NCBI RefSeq assembly: GCF_051251695.1
Contig: NZ_JBPOEU010000007.1
Location: forward strand, 62,001 to 126,000
Reading direction: 5' to 3'
Source of the DNA: Maritalea sp051251695
GTDB lineage: Bacteria; Pseudomonadota; Alphaproteobacteria; Rhizobiales; Devosiaceae
Length of the DNA stretch: 64,000 nt
The notes below the pieces were generated by a model, which did no database searches, was not told the origin of the DNA, and saw only the letters and a program-made list of their open reading frames with translations. The stretch's first letter is position 1. Each line of letters opens with the position of its first letter. A program made the translations under genes and the position numbers. Shown in pieces: positions 16,456 to 25,407 of the stretch.

Positions 16456-17742
16456 TTAGGTTCGCTCGACAATCGCAGCAACACCTTGCCCGCCAGCCGT
16501 ACAAACGGAGATGAGCGCGCGTTGTTTTTGCGTGTCGTCAAGTAGCTTAGCTGTAAGGCCCAAAATACGCGCGCCTGTGGCGGCAAAGGGATGACCATAA
16601 GCAACACTGGATCCTTTGACATTCAGCTTTTTGGGATCGATCTTGCCAAGAACCTTTTCACGTCCCAAAACCTTGCGATTATAGGCACGGTCAGAAAATG
16701 ACTTGATGGTGCAAAGAACTTGCGCCGCAAACGCTTCATGCAGTTCGAACAGATCAATGTCTGCGAAGTCCAAGTCTTCTTTGCGCAACATGTTGGAAAC
16801 AGCAATCGTGGGGGCCATCAAAAGCCCATCGCCAGCCGCAAAATCATTGGCAGAAACAGCACCTGCACGCAAATAGCCCAGAATGGGAAGCCCACGTTCT
16901 TTTGCCCATTCTTCACTGGCGAGCAATACAGCAGCGGCACCATCCGTAAGCGGTGTCGAGTTCGCGGCCGTTAGTGTGCCGTGACCAGATTTACGGTCAA
17001 AGGAAGGCTTAAGCGAAGACATTTTTTCCATCGTTGAATCGGCGCGCACATTATTGTCGCGAACGATTCCCGCATGAGGAACAACCAGATCATCATGGAA
17101 ACCTTCGTCATAGGCGCTGGCCGCATTCAAATGACTGCGTAATGCCAACTCATCTTGTGCTTCACGGGTAATACCCCATTCGCGTGCCATCAGTTCGCAA
17201 TGTTGCCCCATGGACAGGCCAGTGCGTGGCTCAGAAGTGGAAGGTGCATTTGGCACAACTTCACCAAAACCAAACCCTTTGAACACGCCAAGCTTTTGGC
17301 CAAGCGTTTTAGCGCGGCTGAGTTTGATCATCCGTTTTGAAAATTTCGGCCCAAAAACAATTGGGCTGTCGCTAACGCTGTCCGAGCCACATGCAATACC
17401 GCTCTCAATTTCACCGCTGGCGATTTTGGCGCCAATGATCATCGCAGCTTGTAGCGATGTGCCACATGCAATTTGCACTGTCGTGCCCGGCGTTGTTGGC
17501 GCTAGCCCTGCGTTCAAAGAAGCTTCGCGCGCAATGTTAAAATCGCGAGAATGATTGAGCACCACGCCGCCCATGACTTCGTCAATATGCTGACCTTTAA
17601 GATCGAACTTATTCACCAAGCCTGACAAAACGCCAGACATCATGGAGAGGTTGGTTTCCCCCATATAACCGGAATAAGCGCGGCAAAATGGAATACGAGC
17701 ACTGCCAACAATAGCAACACGTTTAACTGTTTTGTTCGCCAT
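16456..17742 (-). CDS. fadI: acetyl-CoA C-acyltransferase (3-ketoacyl-CoA thiolase)
   Basis: Thiolase that ends each beta-oxidation round by cleaving 3-ketoacyl-CoA to acetyl-CoA and a shortened acyl-CoA. 428 residues, matching FadI rather than the 390-residue FadA or PhaA type. Active-site residues are visible: nucleophile Cys in QIACGTSLQAA near residue 93, NGxxAxGHP-type His in VAYGHPFAATGARIL near 385, and Cys in SVCTAGGQG near 416. The start MANKTVKRVAIVGSAR has AGGAG upstream. It begins 9 bp after the hydratase/dehydrogenase gene, third in the fadE-fadJ-fadI transcript, so it partners with FadJ as the trifunctional-like complex. Confidence 0.93.
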   Translation of the reverse strand: MANKTVKRVAIVGSARIPFCRAYSGYMGETNLSMMSGVLSGLVNKFDLKGQHIDEVMGGVVLNHSRDFNIAREASLNAGLAPTTPGTTVQIACGTSLQAAMIIGAKIASGEIESGIACGSDSVSDSPIVFGPKFSKRMIKLSRAKTLGQKLGVFKGFGFGEVVPNAPSTSEPRTGLSMGQHCELMAREWGITREAQDELALRSHLNAASAYDEGFHDDLVVPHAGIVRDNNVRADSTMEKMSSLKPSFDRKSGHGTLTAANSTPLTDGAAAVLLASEEWAKERGLPILGYLRAGAVSANDFAAGDGLLMAPTIAVSNMLRKEDLDFADIDLFELHEAFAAQVLCTIKSFSDRAYNRKVLGREKVLGKIDPKKLNVKGSSVAYGHPFAATGARILGLTAKLLDDTQKQRALISVCTAGGQGVAAIVERT

Positions 17743-17751
17743 TTTATTCTC

Positions 17752-19722
17752 CTACGCTTTGCCGTCTTTGCGTGCCTGTATCGGCCCGCCAAGGAATGGA
17801 GCAAATCCCGTTCCAAAAATTACGCCGATATCCGCCAAATCTGCGTCGGCCACAATGCCTTCTTTTACGCAAATTTCGCATTCATCGACCAATGGCTTCA
17901 CCAACTCGCGGCCAAGCGCTTCAAGATCAGCCACCTGCTCCGCGTCGCCCTTAACGGCCTTGCCATTTTCCCATTTGTAAAAACCTTGGCCCGTCTTACG
18001 GCCCAGATGACCACCAGCCACCAAGTCCGCAAAAATGCCACCATCTTTAACGTCTTGTCCAAGCTCTTCAGCAACAGACCGCCCGACATCAAGGCCAACC
18101 ATATCCATCAATTCAATGGGGCCCATGGGCATGCCAAACGCCACCGCCGCTTTGTCGATCGTCACACGGTTTTCCCCGTTTTCAACCCGCATCACAGCTT
18201 GCAGCATGTAAGGCATCAACACGCGGTTGACGAGGAAACCAGGTGCGCTTTTCACAACAACCGGGCTCTTGCCAATCGCCGTTGCAAAGCTTGCCCCAAT
18301 GCGCACAACTTGATCGCTATTATGCTTTTGCGCAATCACTTCAACCAACGGCAATTGTGCAACCGGATTGAAGAAGTGCAAGCCGATTAACCGCGATGGG
18401 TCTTTAAGAGCTGAGGCAATGTTCTCCAACGGAATGGACGACGTATTTGTCGCCAAAATCGCAGTTGGTTTCAGATTTGGTTCTAGCGAAGCAAATAGCT
18501 TCTGCTTGATTTCCAAATTCTCAATTATAGCTTCAATCACCACGTCAGCTCGACCAACCCCTTTTGCCTCAGGGTCTGGCGTAAGCCGCGCCATCGCAGC
18601 CGCCACCAAATCTGGCTTTCGAAGCCGTTTTTTAAACAGTGATTTCGCGCGTTTCAGGGCTGGCGCAATCCGTTCCATATCCAAATCTTGCAGCGTTACT
18701 TCCATGCCACGCAATGCGCACCACGCAGCAATATCGCCACCCATCACCCCAGCGCCAATAACATGAACGCGATTGAATTTTGGTTTTGGGCCTTTTTGCA
18801 CACCTTGAGCTTTAAGCCCTTCGGAAAGGAAAAACACACGGCGCAAATTACGCGCTGTATCAGTCGCCATCAAGGGCGGAAAGTGTTCTAGCTCTGCGTT
18901 GATAAACGCTTTTGGATCGTCGCCATGTTTTTCATAAATATCGATCAATTTATGCGGCGCAGGATAGTGTTTTTTGTTGGCTTTTTTCGCCACTTGCTGT
19001 CGCATTTTATTGGCCGTAAAACCGCGAAGTGGTCCCATAGCCATGATACGCTTGGACAGGCCGGCAGGTTCGGCCTTGCGGCGCTGCATCACAGCTTTCC
19101 TCGCTTCCCAGCGCAATTGATCACGATGGCTCACCAGTTTGTCGACAAACCCTAATCCCTTTGCTGCACCAGCGCGATAAAACTTGCCCGTCAACATCGC
19201 GGTCATCGCGGCCACAGGCCCAGCCTGACGGATCGAACGCCCAGTGCCGCCAAAACCAGGGAAAATGCCAAGCTTCACTTCAGGGAAACCAATGCGGGTT
19301 TTATCGTCATTCACTGCAATCCGATAATGACAAGCGAGCGCAAGCTCGAACCCACCACCCAAACAAAATCCGTGAATGCCCGCGACAACCGGCACTTTGA
19401 GATTTTCAATACGGTTGAAAATAGCGTGCGCCTTTTTAAGCGCTTCGGGCAGAACAGACGGATCACTCATTCCATCGAATTCGCGCACGTCAGCGCCAGC
19501 GATAAAGCCGTTTTCTTTAGCGGAAAGCAACACAACACCAGCCAACTCATCGGATGCGACCAAATCCTCAAACCGCAAGGCGAGAGTTTCAAGCTCGGCC
19601 ATGCACTGAGTACCCAGAACATTCACCGGTGACTTTGGCGTATCAATCGTCAGCCAGCCGATTTTTTCAAAATCTATTTCAAAGTGCCAATATTTGAGTT
19701 TGGGCATTTTGGGTTGTGCCAT
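17752..19722 (-). CDS. fadJ: bifunctional enoyl-CoA hydratase / 3-hydroxyacyl-CoA dehydrogenase
   Basis: Fatty acid oxidation alpha-subunit-like enzyme, 656 residues. The crotonase domain (about 1-190) has the oxyanion and Glu motifs GIHGFCLGGGFELALACHY and FPEVKLGIFPGFGGTGR. A linker follows, then the NAD-binding domain (HVIGAGVMGGDIAAWCALRG near 310) and the dehydrogenase C-terminal domain (GLHFFNPVAQLPLVEVI near 420). The start at 19722 is preceded by GGGGAG at 7 bases; the GTG 15 bases earlier is less likely. Shorter than FadB/FadJ of E. coli (over 700), as is common in alphaproteobacteria. It lies 51 bp after fadE and 9 bp before fadI. Confidence 0.93.
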   Translation of the reverse strand: MAQPKMPKLKYWHFEIDFEKIGWLTIDTPKSPVNVLGTQCMAELETLALRFEDLVASDELAGVVLLSAKENGFIAGADVREFDGMSDPSVLPEALKKAHAIFNRIENLKVPVVAGIHGFCLGGGFELALACHYRIAVNDDKTRIGFPEVKLGIFPGFGGTGRSIRQAGPVAAMTAMLTGKFYRAGAAKGLGFVDKLVSHRDQLRWEARKAVMQRRKAEPAGLSKRIMAMGPLRGFTANKMRQQVAKKANKKHYPAPHKLIDIYEKHGDDPKAFINAELEHFPPLMATDTARNLRRVFFLSEGLKAQGVQKGPKPKFNRVHVIGAGVMGGDIAAWCALRGMEVTLQDLDMERIAPALKRAKSLFKKRLRKPDLVAAAMARLTPDPEAKGVGRADVVIEAIIENLEIKQKLFASLEPNLKPTAILATNTSSIPLENIASALKDPSRLIGLHFFNPVAQLPLVEVIAQKHNSDQVVRIGASFATAIGKSPVVVKSAPGFLVNRVLMPYMLQAVMRVENGENRVTIDKAAVAFGMPMGPIELMDMVGLDVGRSVAEELGQDVKDGGIFADLVAGGHLGRKTGQGFYKWENGKAVKGDAEQVADLEALGRELVKPLVDECEICVKEGIVADADLADIGVIFGTGFAPFLGGPIQARKDGKA

Positions 19723-19773
19723 CTCTTCGCTCCCCACTTAAATCAATTCGTATTTGCCGTTTAGTCGACGTGA

Positions 19774-22248
19774 CTATTCAGCCGCAATATGATCACCTTT
19801 TTGCGGCTTTCGGGCAATTTTTGCAAGTTCGTCCGGCGCAAAATCATCAACCCGGATTGCATTGTCCGTTGCTTCGTCAGCGGCACGCAACAGGCCTGCT
19901 TCGTTATGGCTGATGATGTTCTGATCCACCGCATCTTCAATCGCATCACGATCAAGACGGCGGTTAAGCATACCTTTTTTCAGCGCACGGATGAATTTCT
20001 TTTCAGCGTCAGCGGCTTCTTCAACTTTGATCAGCGCGTCTTCAAGCACACCGGTTCTGTCTTCCGGGTCGAAGCTAACATATAGATCTCGTGTCAACCG
20101 ATCACGCTGGTCCGAATGCTTAAGAACAGCTTTGGCCAATTTGTAATTGACCCGATCCGGAGATGCTGTTGCATGTGCGCCAAACGGGAATACCAATCGA
20201 CGCATAACAAAACGCATCAAACCATTTGGAAAGTTCGCAAAAACGTCCAAAAAGTTTTTTTCAATCGCCGCTTTTCGGTCTGCAACAATCGCCTCAACAA
20301 TTGGCAAATCTTCGGCAATAGAGCCGTCATCTTCGTACCGTTTAAGCGTGGTAGACCACAAATAAAGGTCCGATAGGATATCCGCCATACGACCGGACAG
20401 CATTTGCTTGCGTTTAATATCGCCGCCGAGAACAACAACAGTCCAATCTCCCACCAGCGCGAAGCTTTGCGCATAGCGGTGAAGCTGTTGATAGTGCGTT
20501 TTCAATGGACCAGTGCTAGGTGATGAGGCAAATGCACCAAACGTGATATTATGGAAAAGTGACCCCGTAATATTGCGCAACATAAAGGCCGTGTGACCAG
20601 CAAACGCCTTATCAAACGCCTTCAAGCCCTCGCTTTTATTCTCATTCTGCGCTGCCGAAATCTCGCTATAAAGGAACGGATGCGCACGCAATGCGCCTTG
20701 AGCAAAGGTAATCAGCGTGCGGGTGAGAATGTTCGCGCCTTCAACAGTAATCGCCACTGGCACGGCTTGGTAGGCAGAAAACAAATAGTTGGACGGTCCG
20801 TCACAAACCGCGCGACCACCGTGAATATCCATCGCGTCGTCCAAACGGTCGCGCATGGCTTGGGTGGTGCGATATTTCAACAATGCTGAAATAACCGAAG
20901 GCTTTTGCCCCTCGTCCACCATCGCAGCGGTTGCGGCACGCGAGCCCTCAAACATATAGGCGTCTTTAACGATCCGCGATAAAGGCTCTGCGACCCCTTC
21001 CATCATCCCAACGGGTATGGAGAACTGACGGCGAATGCGCGCATAAGCACTTGTCACCCGCAAAGCTTGTTTAATCGAAACAGTGCCAATTGCAGGCAAT
21101 GAAATGGCGCGACCAGTTGATAGACACTCCATCAACATCCGCCAACCTTGACCACAATAATCGGTTCCACCAATAATCCAATCAAGCGGAATAAATACGT
21201 CTTTACCGCTATTCGGCCCATTCATAAATGCTGAGCGGGATGGGTAATGACGACGGCCAATATTGACGCCTTCATGCTTGGTTGGAATAAGCGCCAATGT
21301 GATACCCACATCAGTGCCTTTGCCAAGCAAGTTTTCAGGATCATAAAGATTGAAAGCCAGCCCTAGAAGCGTAGCCACAGGACCAAGCGTGATGTAGCGC
21401 TTGTCCCAATTTAGCTTGACGCCCAGCACTTCTTTGCCTTCATGTTCACCGTAACAAACAACACCAGCATCGCGCATTCCTGCAGCGTCAGAACCAGCGT
21501 GAGGACCGGTTAGCGCAAAGCAAGGCACTTCTTTGCCAGTGGCAAGGCGTTCCAGATATTTGTCTTTTTGTGCATCGGTTCCGTATTTTTCCAGCAATTC
21601 GCCTGGCCCCAAGGAGTTTGGCACCATCACCGAAATACCCGCAGCAATAGAGCGACAAGCAACTTTAGAAACAATCATCGATTGCGCTTGAGCGGAAAAA
21701 CCCAACCCGCCATGTTCTTTTGAAATAAGCATACCAAGGAAACGGTTTTCCTTGAGATATGTCCACACAGCATCCGGCATATCAGCACGATTGTGTCGCG
21801 TGTCCCAGTCATCGATCATGCCGCAAACTTCTTCAGCCGGGCCATCCATGAAGGCTTGCTCTTCTGCTGTCAGCACTGGCTTGCGGATGTCTAAAAGTTG
21901 AGACCAGTCTGGCTTGCCAGAGAACAATTGCGCGTCCCAGCCAACCGTACCTGCATCAAGCGCTTCTTGTTCTGTACTGGAAACCCGTGGGAGGATCTTT
22001 TTAACAGCGCCATAAATCGGTGCGGTCAGTACAAGACGCCTGATCAAGGGAACGGACAATAAAAGCATCAATATGCCTGGGATATAGACGAATAGGCCCA
22101 AACCGCTCGGATTAAAGCCACCGCCAACGATCACTTGCCAAATGGCTGCAAAGCCAATTGCAACAAGCCCCCAAACAACAAGCCGCGCTTCAATGAGCGC
22201 CAACGCGAAAAACGCCGCCAACCCAGCCAACATCAGAATAAACGCCAT
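19774..22248 (-). CDS. fadE: acyl-CoA dehydrogenase, FadE type
   Basis: FAD enzyme for the first oxidation step of acyl-CoA. 824 residues, like E. coli FadE, far larger than ordinary 390-residue acyl-CoA dehydrogenases. Two or three hydrophobic membrane segments lie at the N-terminus (MAFILMLAGLAAFFALALIE and a second near 65-85), then the dehydrogenase core with FALTGPHAGSDAAGM and MDIHGGRAVCDGPSNYL. The C-terminal DUF1974 domain is the FadE-specific part (residues about 540-820). The start at 22248 has GGAGG upstream; the earlier in-frame ATG overlaps that ribosome site. It is the first gene of the left-going fad operon, facing fadD across a shared control region. Confidence 0.94.
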   Translation of the reverse strand: MAFILMLAGLAAFFALALIEARLVVWGLVAIGFAAIWQVIVGGGFNPSGLGLFVYIPGILMLLLSVPLIRRLVLTAPIYGAVKKILPRVSSTEQEALDAGTVGWDAQLFSGKPDWSQLLDIRKPVLTAEEQAFMDGPAEEVCGMIDDWDTRHNRADMPDAVWTYLKENRFLGMLISKEHGGLGFSAQAQSMIVSKVACRSIAAGISVMVPNSLGPGELLEKYGTDAQKDKYLERLATGKEVPCFALTGPHAGSDAAGMRDAGVVCYGEHEGKEVLGVKLNWDKRYITLGPVATLLGLAFNLYDPENLLGKGTDVGITLALIPTKHEGVNIGRRHYPSRSAFMNGPNSGKDVFIPLDWIIGGTDYCGQGWRMLMECLSTGRAISLPAIGTVSIKQALRVTSAYARIRRQFSIPVGMMEGVAEPLSRIVKDAYMFEGSRAATAAMVDEGQKPSVISALLKYRTTQAMRDRLDDAMDIHGGRAVCDGPSNYLFSAYQAVPVAITVEGANILTRTLITFAQGALRAHPFLYSEISAAQNENKSEGLKAFDKAFAGHTAFMLRNITGSLFHNITFGAFASSPSTGPLKTHYQQLHRYAQSFALVGDWTVVVLGGDIKRKQMLSGRMADILSDLYLWSTTLKRYEDDGSIAEDLPIVEAIVADRKAAIEKNFLDVFANFPNGLMRFVMRRLVFPFGAHATASPDRVNYKLAKAVLKHSDQRDRLTRDLYVSFDPEDRTGVLEDALIKVEEAADAEKKFIRALKKGMLNRRLDRDAIEDAVDQNIISHNEAGLLRAADEATDNAIRVDDFAPDELAKIARKPQKGDHIAAE

Positions 22249-22332
22249 GAAATCCTCCAGCAATCAAAATCCATGTGCTGCACAGCACTGCCAAGCACGC
22301 AAAAGTCCAATACGAACACAATGTCACAGATA

Positions 22333-22346
22333 TACGTTAACGTCAA
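22333..22346 (-). promoter_or_regulatory. palindromic operator over putative fadE promoter
   Basis: ACGTTAACGT (22334-22343) is a perfect 10-bp palindrome. On the minus strand it sits within TTGACGTTAACGT, where TTGACG (22346-22341) would be the -35 box, followed at 17 bp by CATTGT as a weak -10. It is the same word as at fadD, in the same orientation to its gene. Confidence 0.7.
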
Positions 22347-22429
22347 CGTGATTACTTTATAGGCAACTATTCGTATTACGTAGATTTTTTAATGATTTAG
22401 CGTTTTGGCAAACAGCCATGCCGTGAAAA

Positions 22430-22439
22430 ACGTAAACGT
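22430..22439. promoter_or_regulatory. third, imperfect copy of the fad operator word
   Basis: ACGTAAACGT is a one-mismatch palindrome version of ACGTTAACGT, located between the two stronger sites and 12 bases left of the fadD operator. It may be an auxiliary site. Confidence 0.45.
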
Positions 22440-22450
22440 GCGTCGATCAA

Positions 22451-22478
22451 TTGACGTTAACGTCAGTTGATGTAATAC
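22451..22478 (+). promoter_or_regulatory. fadD promoter with overlapping perfect 14-bp palindrome
   Basis: TGACGTTAACGTCA (22452-22465) is a perfect palindrome lying over the -35 box TTGACG (22451-22456). The -10 TAATAC (22473-22478) follows after 16 bp, 30 bases before the fadD ATG. The word resembles sites described for LiuR, a MerR-family regulator of branched-chain and fatty acid catabolism, and a MerR-family gene is linked to fadD. Repression by the linked MerR protein is inferred. Confidence 0.8.
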
Positions 22479-22508
22479 TTCAACATAATTGGGCAGGGAG
22501 AGAAAATT

Positions 22509-24212
22509 ATGGCAACGGGATCAGCAAACCACCAACTATACCAACCTTGGTTGAACAGTTACCCTGATGGGATCGACTATTACGCACCAATTGACACGAC
22601 ACCTGTCACGGAGCGCATCACAAAATCCGTCGCTGAAAATGCCAGCATTGTTGCACTCGACTTTTTAGGCCGAGAAACAACATACGCAGAACTGGGCATC
22701 GCGATTGATCAAATGGCGGGTGCGTTGCAAAAGGAAATGGGCATCAAAAAGGGTGACCGCGTGGCGCTTTTAATGCCGAACACGCACTTCTTTCCCATTG
22801 CCTATTATGCGGCGCTGAAAATTGGCGCGACGATTGTAAACTGCAATCCGCTCTACACTGTTTCAGAACTGACCCATATTCTAAAGAGTTCAAATTCAAA
22901 AATTATTGTCACGCTAGACTTGGACCTAACGTTTAAAAAGGCAGAGGCGCTAGCGCAAAAAGGCCTATGTGAAAAACTTGTCGTTGCGCATTTTCCCAAC
23001 GCATTGCCGACCCTTAAGAAGGTGCTCTATAAGCTTTTAAAGAGCAAAGACCTTTCAAAGATCAACCAATCCTCTCAAGCCGAAAAAGTAGTTCACTGGG
23101 ACGATCTGGAAAATTCGGGCGCCATTGCTGACCCCGTTAAAATAGAACCTCGAGATATGGCTGTATTACAGTTTACGGGCGGCACAACAGGCATTCCAAA
23201 GGCAGCTGTACTCACCCATGAAAATATAGCCGCAAATCTGAGCCAGATCGACTTATGGGGTTTAGATCTATTCCGCCCACCTGCCGGATTGATCGCCGTT
23301 CTGCCATTTTTCCACATTTTTGCGATGACTGTTTGCATGAACACGCCGCTCGTCAGCGGTGTGAAAGTGGTGATGCTGCCCCGGTATGAGAAGATCCCCC
23401 TTCTCAAAATGATCAATCGAACGAAGCCCAGCATATTCCCCGCCGTCCCCACGCTTTCCCACGCCCTTGCAACAGCACCGGAGTTGGACAAATACGATAT
23501 CTCTAGCCTTAAGGTTGGCATTTCAGGTGGCGCAGCGCTGCCAAATGACACCAAGGTCGCATTTGCAAAGGCAACTGGCGGCCTCATCGCAGAAGGCTAT
23601 GGCTTAACCGAAACCGCACCGGTTCTATGTTGCTCGCCGCTTTATGGGGCTGGCAAAGACAATTCCATTGGCCAACCCCTGCCCGGCACTGACATTCAAT
23701 TTGTCGACATAGATGACCCAACCCGATTTGTCGCACCAGGCGAGCGCGGTGAATTGGTCGCCAAGGGGCCACAGGTCATGCCCGGATATTTGGACAATCC
23801 TGAAGCCAATGAAAATTCATTCGTAAACGGATATTTTCGCACCGGCGACGTTGGCTATATCGACGAAGACGGCTTTATCTTCATCGTCGACCGCATCAAA
23901 GATACCATTATTTGTTCTGGATATAATGTGTATCCAAGAGCGATTGAGGACGCGTTGTACAAGAACGAAAAAGTCGACGAGTGCAATGTAATCGGTGTGC
24001 CTGATGAATATCGCGGCGAAGCGCCAGTTGCTTTTGTTAAACTGAAAACCGGGGTAACCGCCACGCAAGATGAACTGATGGAATTCATCAAAACTGACAT
24101 TTCAAAAATTGAAATGCCGCGAGAAATCATTTTTAAGGACGAATTGCCAAAAACACTTATTGGCAAACTGTCTAAGAAGGAACTTCGTGAAGAGTACAAG
24201 AGCAGTGAATAA
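22509..24212 (+). CDS. fadD: long-chain fatty acid-CoA ligase
   Basis: Activates fatty acids to acyl-CoA with ATP. 567 residues, ANL superfamily. The AMP-binding P-loop is intact (LQFTGGTTGIPKAA near residue 220), followed by the linker motif YGLTETAPV near 360. The C-terminal lid region has the motif RTGDVGYIDEDGFIFIVDR and then DTIICSGYNVYP, the fatty-acid-type hinge. The start ATG 22509 has GGGAGAG eight bases upstream. It is divergent from fadE, across operators at 22333-22478. Its last bases overlap the GTG start of the MerR regulator. Together with fadE, fadJ and fadI this forms a complete set from free fatty acid to acetyl-CoA, apart from a transporter (fadL), which is not in the window. 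Confidence 0.94.
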   Translation: MATGSANHQLYQPWLNSYPDGIDYYAPIDTTPVTERITKSVAENASIVALDFLGRETTYAELGIAIDQMAGALQKEMGIKKGDRVALLMPNTHFFPIAYYAALKIGATIVNCNPLYTVSELTHILKSSNSKIIVTLDLDLTFKKAEALAQKGLCEKLVVAHFPNALPTLKKVLYKLLKSKDLSKINQSSQAEKVVHWDDLENSGAIADPVKIEPRDMAVLQFTGGTTGIPKAAVLTHENIAANLSQIDLWGLDLFRPPAGLIAVLPFFHIFAMTVCMNTPLVSGVKVVMLPRYEKIPLLKMINRTKPSIFPAVPTLSHALATAPELDKYDISSLKVGISGGAALPNDTKVAFAKATGGLIAEGYGLTETAPVLCCSPLYGAGKDNSIGQPLPGTDIQFVDIDDPTRFVAPGERGELVAKGPQVMPGYLDNPEANENSFVNGYFRTGDVGYIDEDGFIFIVDRIKDTIICSGYNVYPRAIEDALYKNEKVDECNVIGVPDEYRGEAPVAFVKLKTGVTATQDELMEFIKTDISKIEMPREIIFKDELPKTLIGKLSKKELREEYKSSE

Positions 24213-24618
24213 AATATTGGCCAAACCTGTCGACAAAAAGCACGACTTGTTTTCGATTGCCGAACTTGCGGGGGAGTTTAACATCTCAACCCGCACCATT
24301 CGGTTTTATGAATCTAAAGGCCTGATTGTCCCGGACCGAGTTGGCACCACACGCGTATTTCGACGGCGCGACCGGACACGACTTCTGCTCATCTTACGCG
24401 GCAAACGTTTGGGTTTCACACTGAAGGAAATCTCGGAATATTTGGAACTGTATGACGCAGACCAGACCCAAGCGACGCAAACCCAACACTTGCTCGAGCG
24501 GGTAAATTCGCGCCTAGACATGTTAAATGCGCAAAAAGCAGACTTAGAAATCGCCATTCAAGAATTAGAGTCGATGCAAAAATACGCACTCGACCAACTT
24601 GAAACACAAACGGTTTAA
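24205..24618 (+). CDS. MerR-family regulator linked to fad genes (LiuR-like)
   Basis: 137-residue DNA-binding protein. The helix-turn-helix and wing are clear (FSIAELAGEFNISTRTIRFY, then ESKGLIVPDRVGTTRVF), with a second recognition part RGKRLGFTLKEISEYLELYD and a long C-terminal coiled coil (about residues 85-130). It has no Cys cluster, so metal sensing is unlikely. The start is set at GTG 24205, which overlaps the fadD stop by 8 bases. The open frame extends further upstream, but only through fadD sequence. Linkage and the ACGTTAACGT operators suggest it controls the fad genes in the manner described for LiuR, whose effector is thought to be an acyl-CoA. The 3' end overlaps the convergent next gene by 4 bp. 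Confidence 0.85.
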   Translation: MNKILAKPVDKKHDLFSIAELAGEFNISTRTIRFYESKGLIVPDRVGTTRVFRRRDRTRLLLILRGKRLGFTLKEISEYLELYDADQTQATQTQHLLERVNSRLDMLNAQKADLEIAIQELESMQKYALDQLETQTV

Positions 24619-25193
24619 ACCTCGAGCGCATCGGCAAACGAAACAGGTTTGTGATCGAAAATATCCATGATTTCGACGCCCTTAAAAACATCCCGGCGAA
24701 TTGAGTATCGCCGGTATGGCACCATACCAGTACGCGCCTTATGTTGGTGGTCCGCCTGCTCATTTCTCCGACGATCAGGACCAAAATATTGCTCAGTCTC
24801 ATAATAATTATGCACGTTGTTGAGTTGACGTTTTATCCGTGATCGTAACGTGTCCAGCGTACAGGGAGATTGCACGATATCATCAAAGCCGACCGATAAA
24901 TATTGGCCCAGTTCCTGTTGAGAGATTTCTCTAGCCATGAGAAAGAGCGGCGAAAATCGAATTTCATCGCCATATACTCGAACAGCTTGCGTTGCGGCCC
25001 GAAGCTGGTCCATCCGCCCCATCTGCGAGAAAAAACAAAAATTGATCCGGTGCTTAGATATCGTGCGCTCCAACGCCTCGAAATCACCGACACAATGCGT
25101 TTTTAAAAACCCAACGGTCTTCAGGTTGGAACAAAATGCTTCTGACCAACTACCATCATCTGAAAATACAAGGGCACTACAACGATTCAACAT
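24615..25193 (-). CDS. receiver-like protein lacking the phospho-acceptor Asp, with GPDRRR C-terminal segment
   Basis: 192-residue cytoplasmic protein, function unknown. The first about 120 residues have the length and alternating strand/helix pattern of a response regulator receiver domain: ALVFSDDGSW as strand 1, NFCFFSQ as strand 3, SPLFLMA as strand 4. The Asp expected at the end of strand 3 is replaced by Ser/Gln and the usual Lys is missing, so phosphorylation is unlikely. The C-terminal part holds YFGPDRRR and VPYRRYSIRRD, a basic segment also seen after receiver domains in other alphaproteobacterial regulators. The start is ATG 25193; a TTG two codons earlier is possible. It converges with the MerR gene with a 4-bp overlap. 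No kinase is adjacent. Confidence 0.6.
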   Translation of the reverse strand: MLNRCSALVFSDDGSWSEAFCSNLKTVGFLKTHCVGDFEALERTISKHRINFCFFSQMGRMDQLRAATQAVRVYGDEIRFSPLFLMAREISQQELGQYLSVGFDDIVQSPCTLDTLRSRIKRQLNNVHNYYETEQYFGPDRRRNEQADHQHKARTGMVPYRRYSIRRDVFKGVEIMDIFDHKPVSFADALEV

Positions 25194-25407
25194 GTTCAAA
25201 TACTTAAATGTTACAAATATCTAATTAGAAATACACATGGACTTTGTGCAAATGGTCAATTTCCTAAGTGTATTTCCTAAACCATTTATTATTGTTTCGA
25301 CCTCGCAAACGTTCTGCACAGTAAGTACACCCCACAGACAAAATTTGACTCTTTTTGCAATTTGGGTCAAAAGGTCATAACACTATTCCGTCAAGAAAGA
25401 CCTTAAA

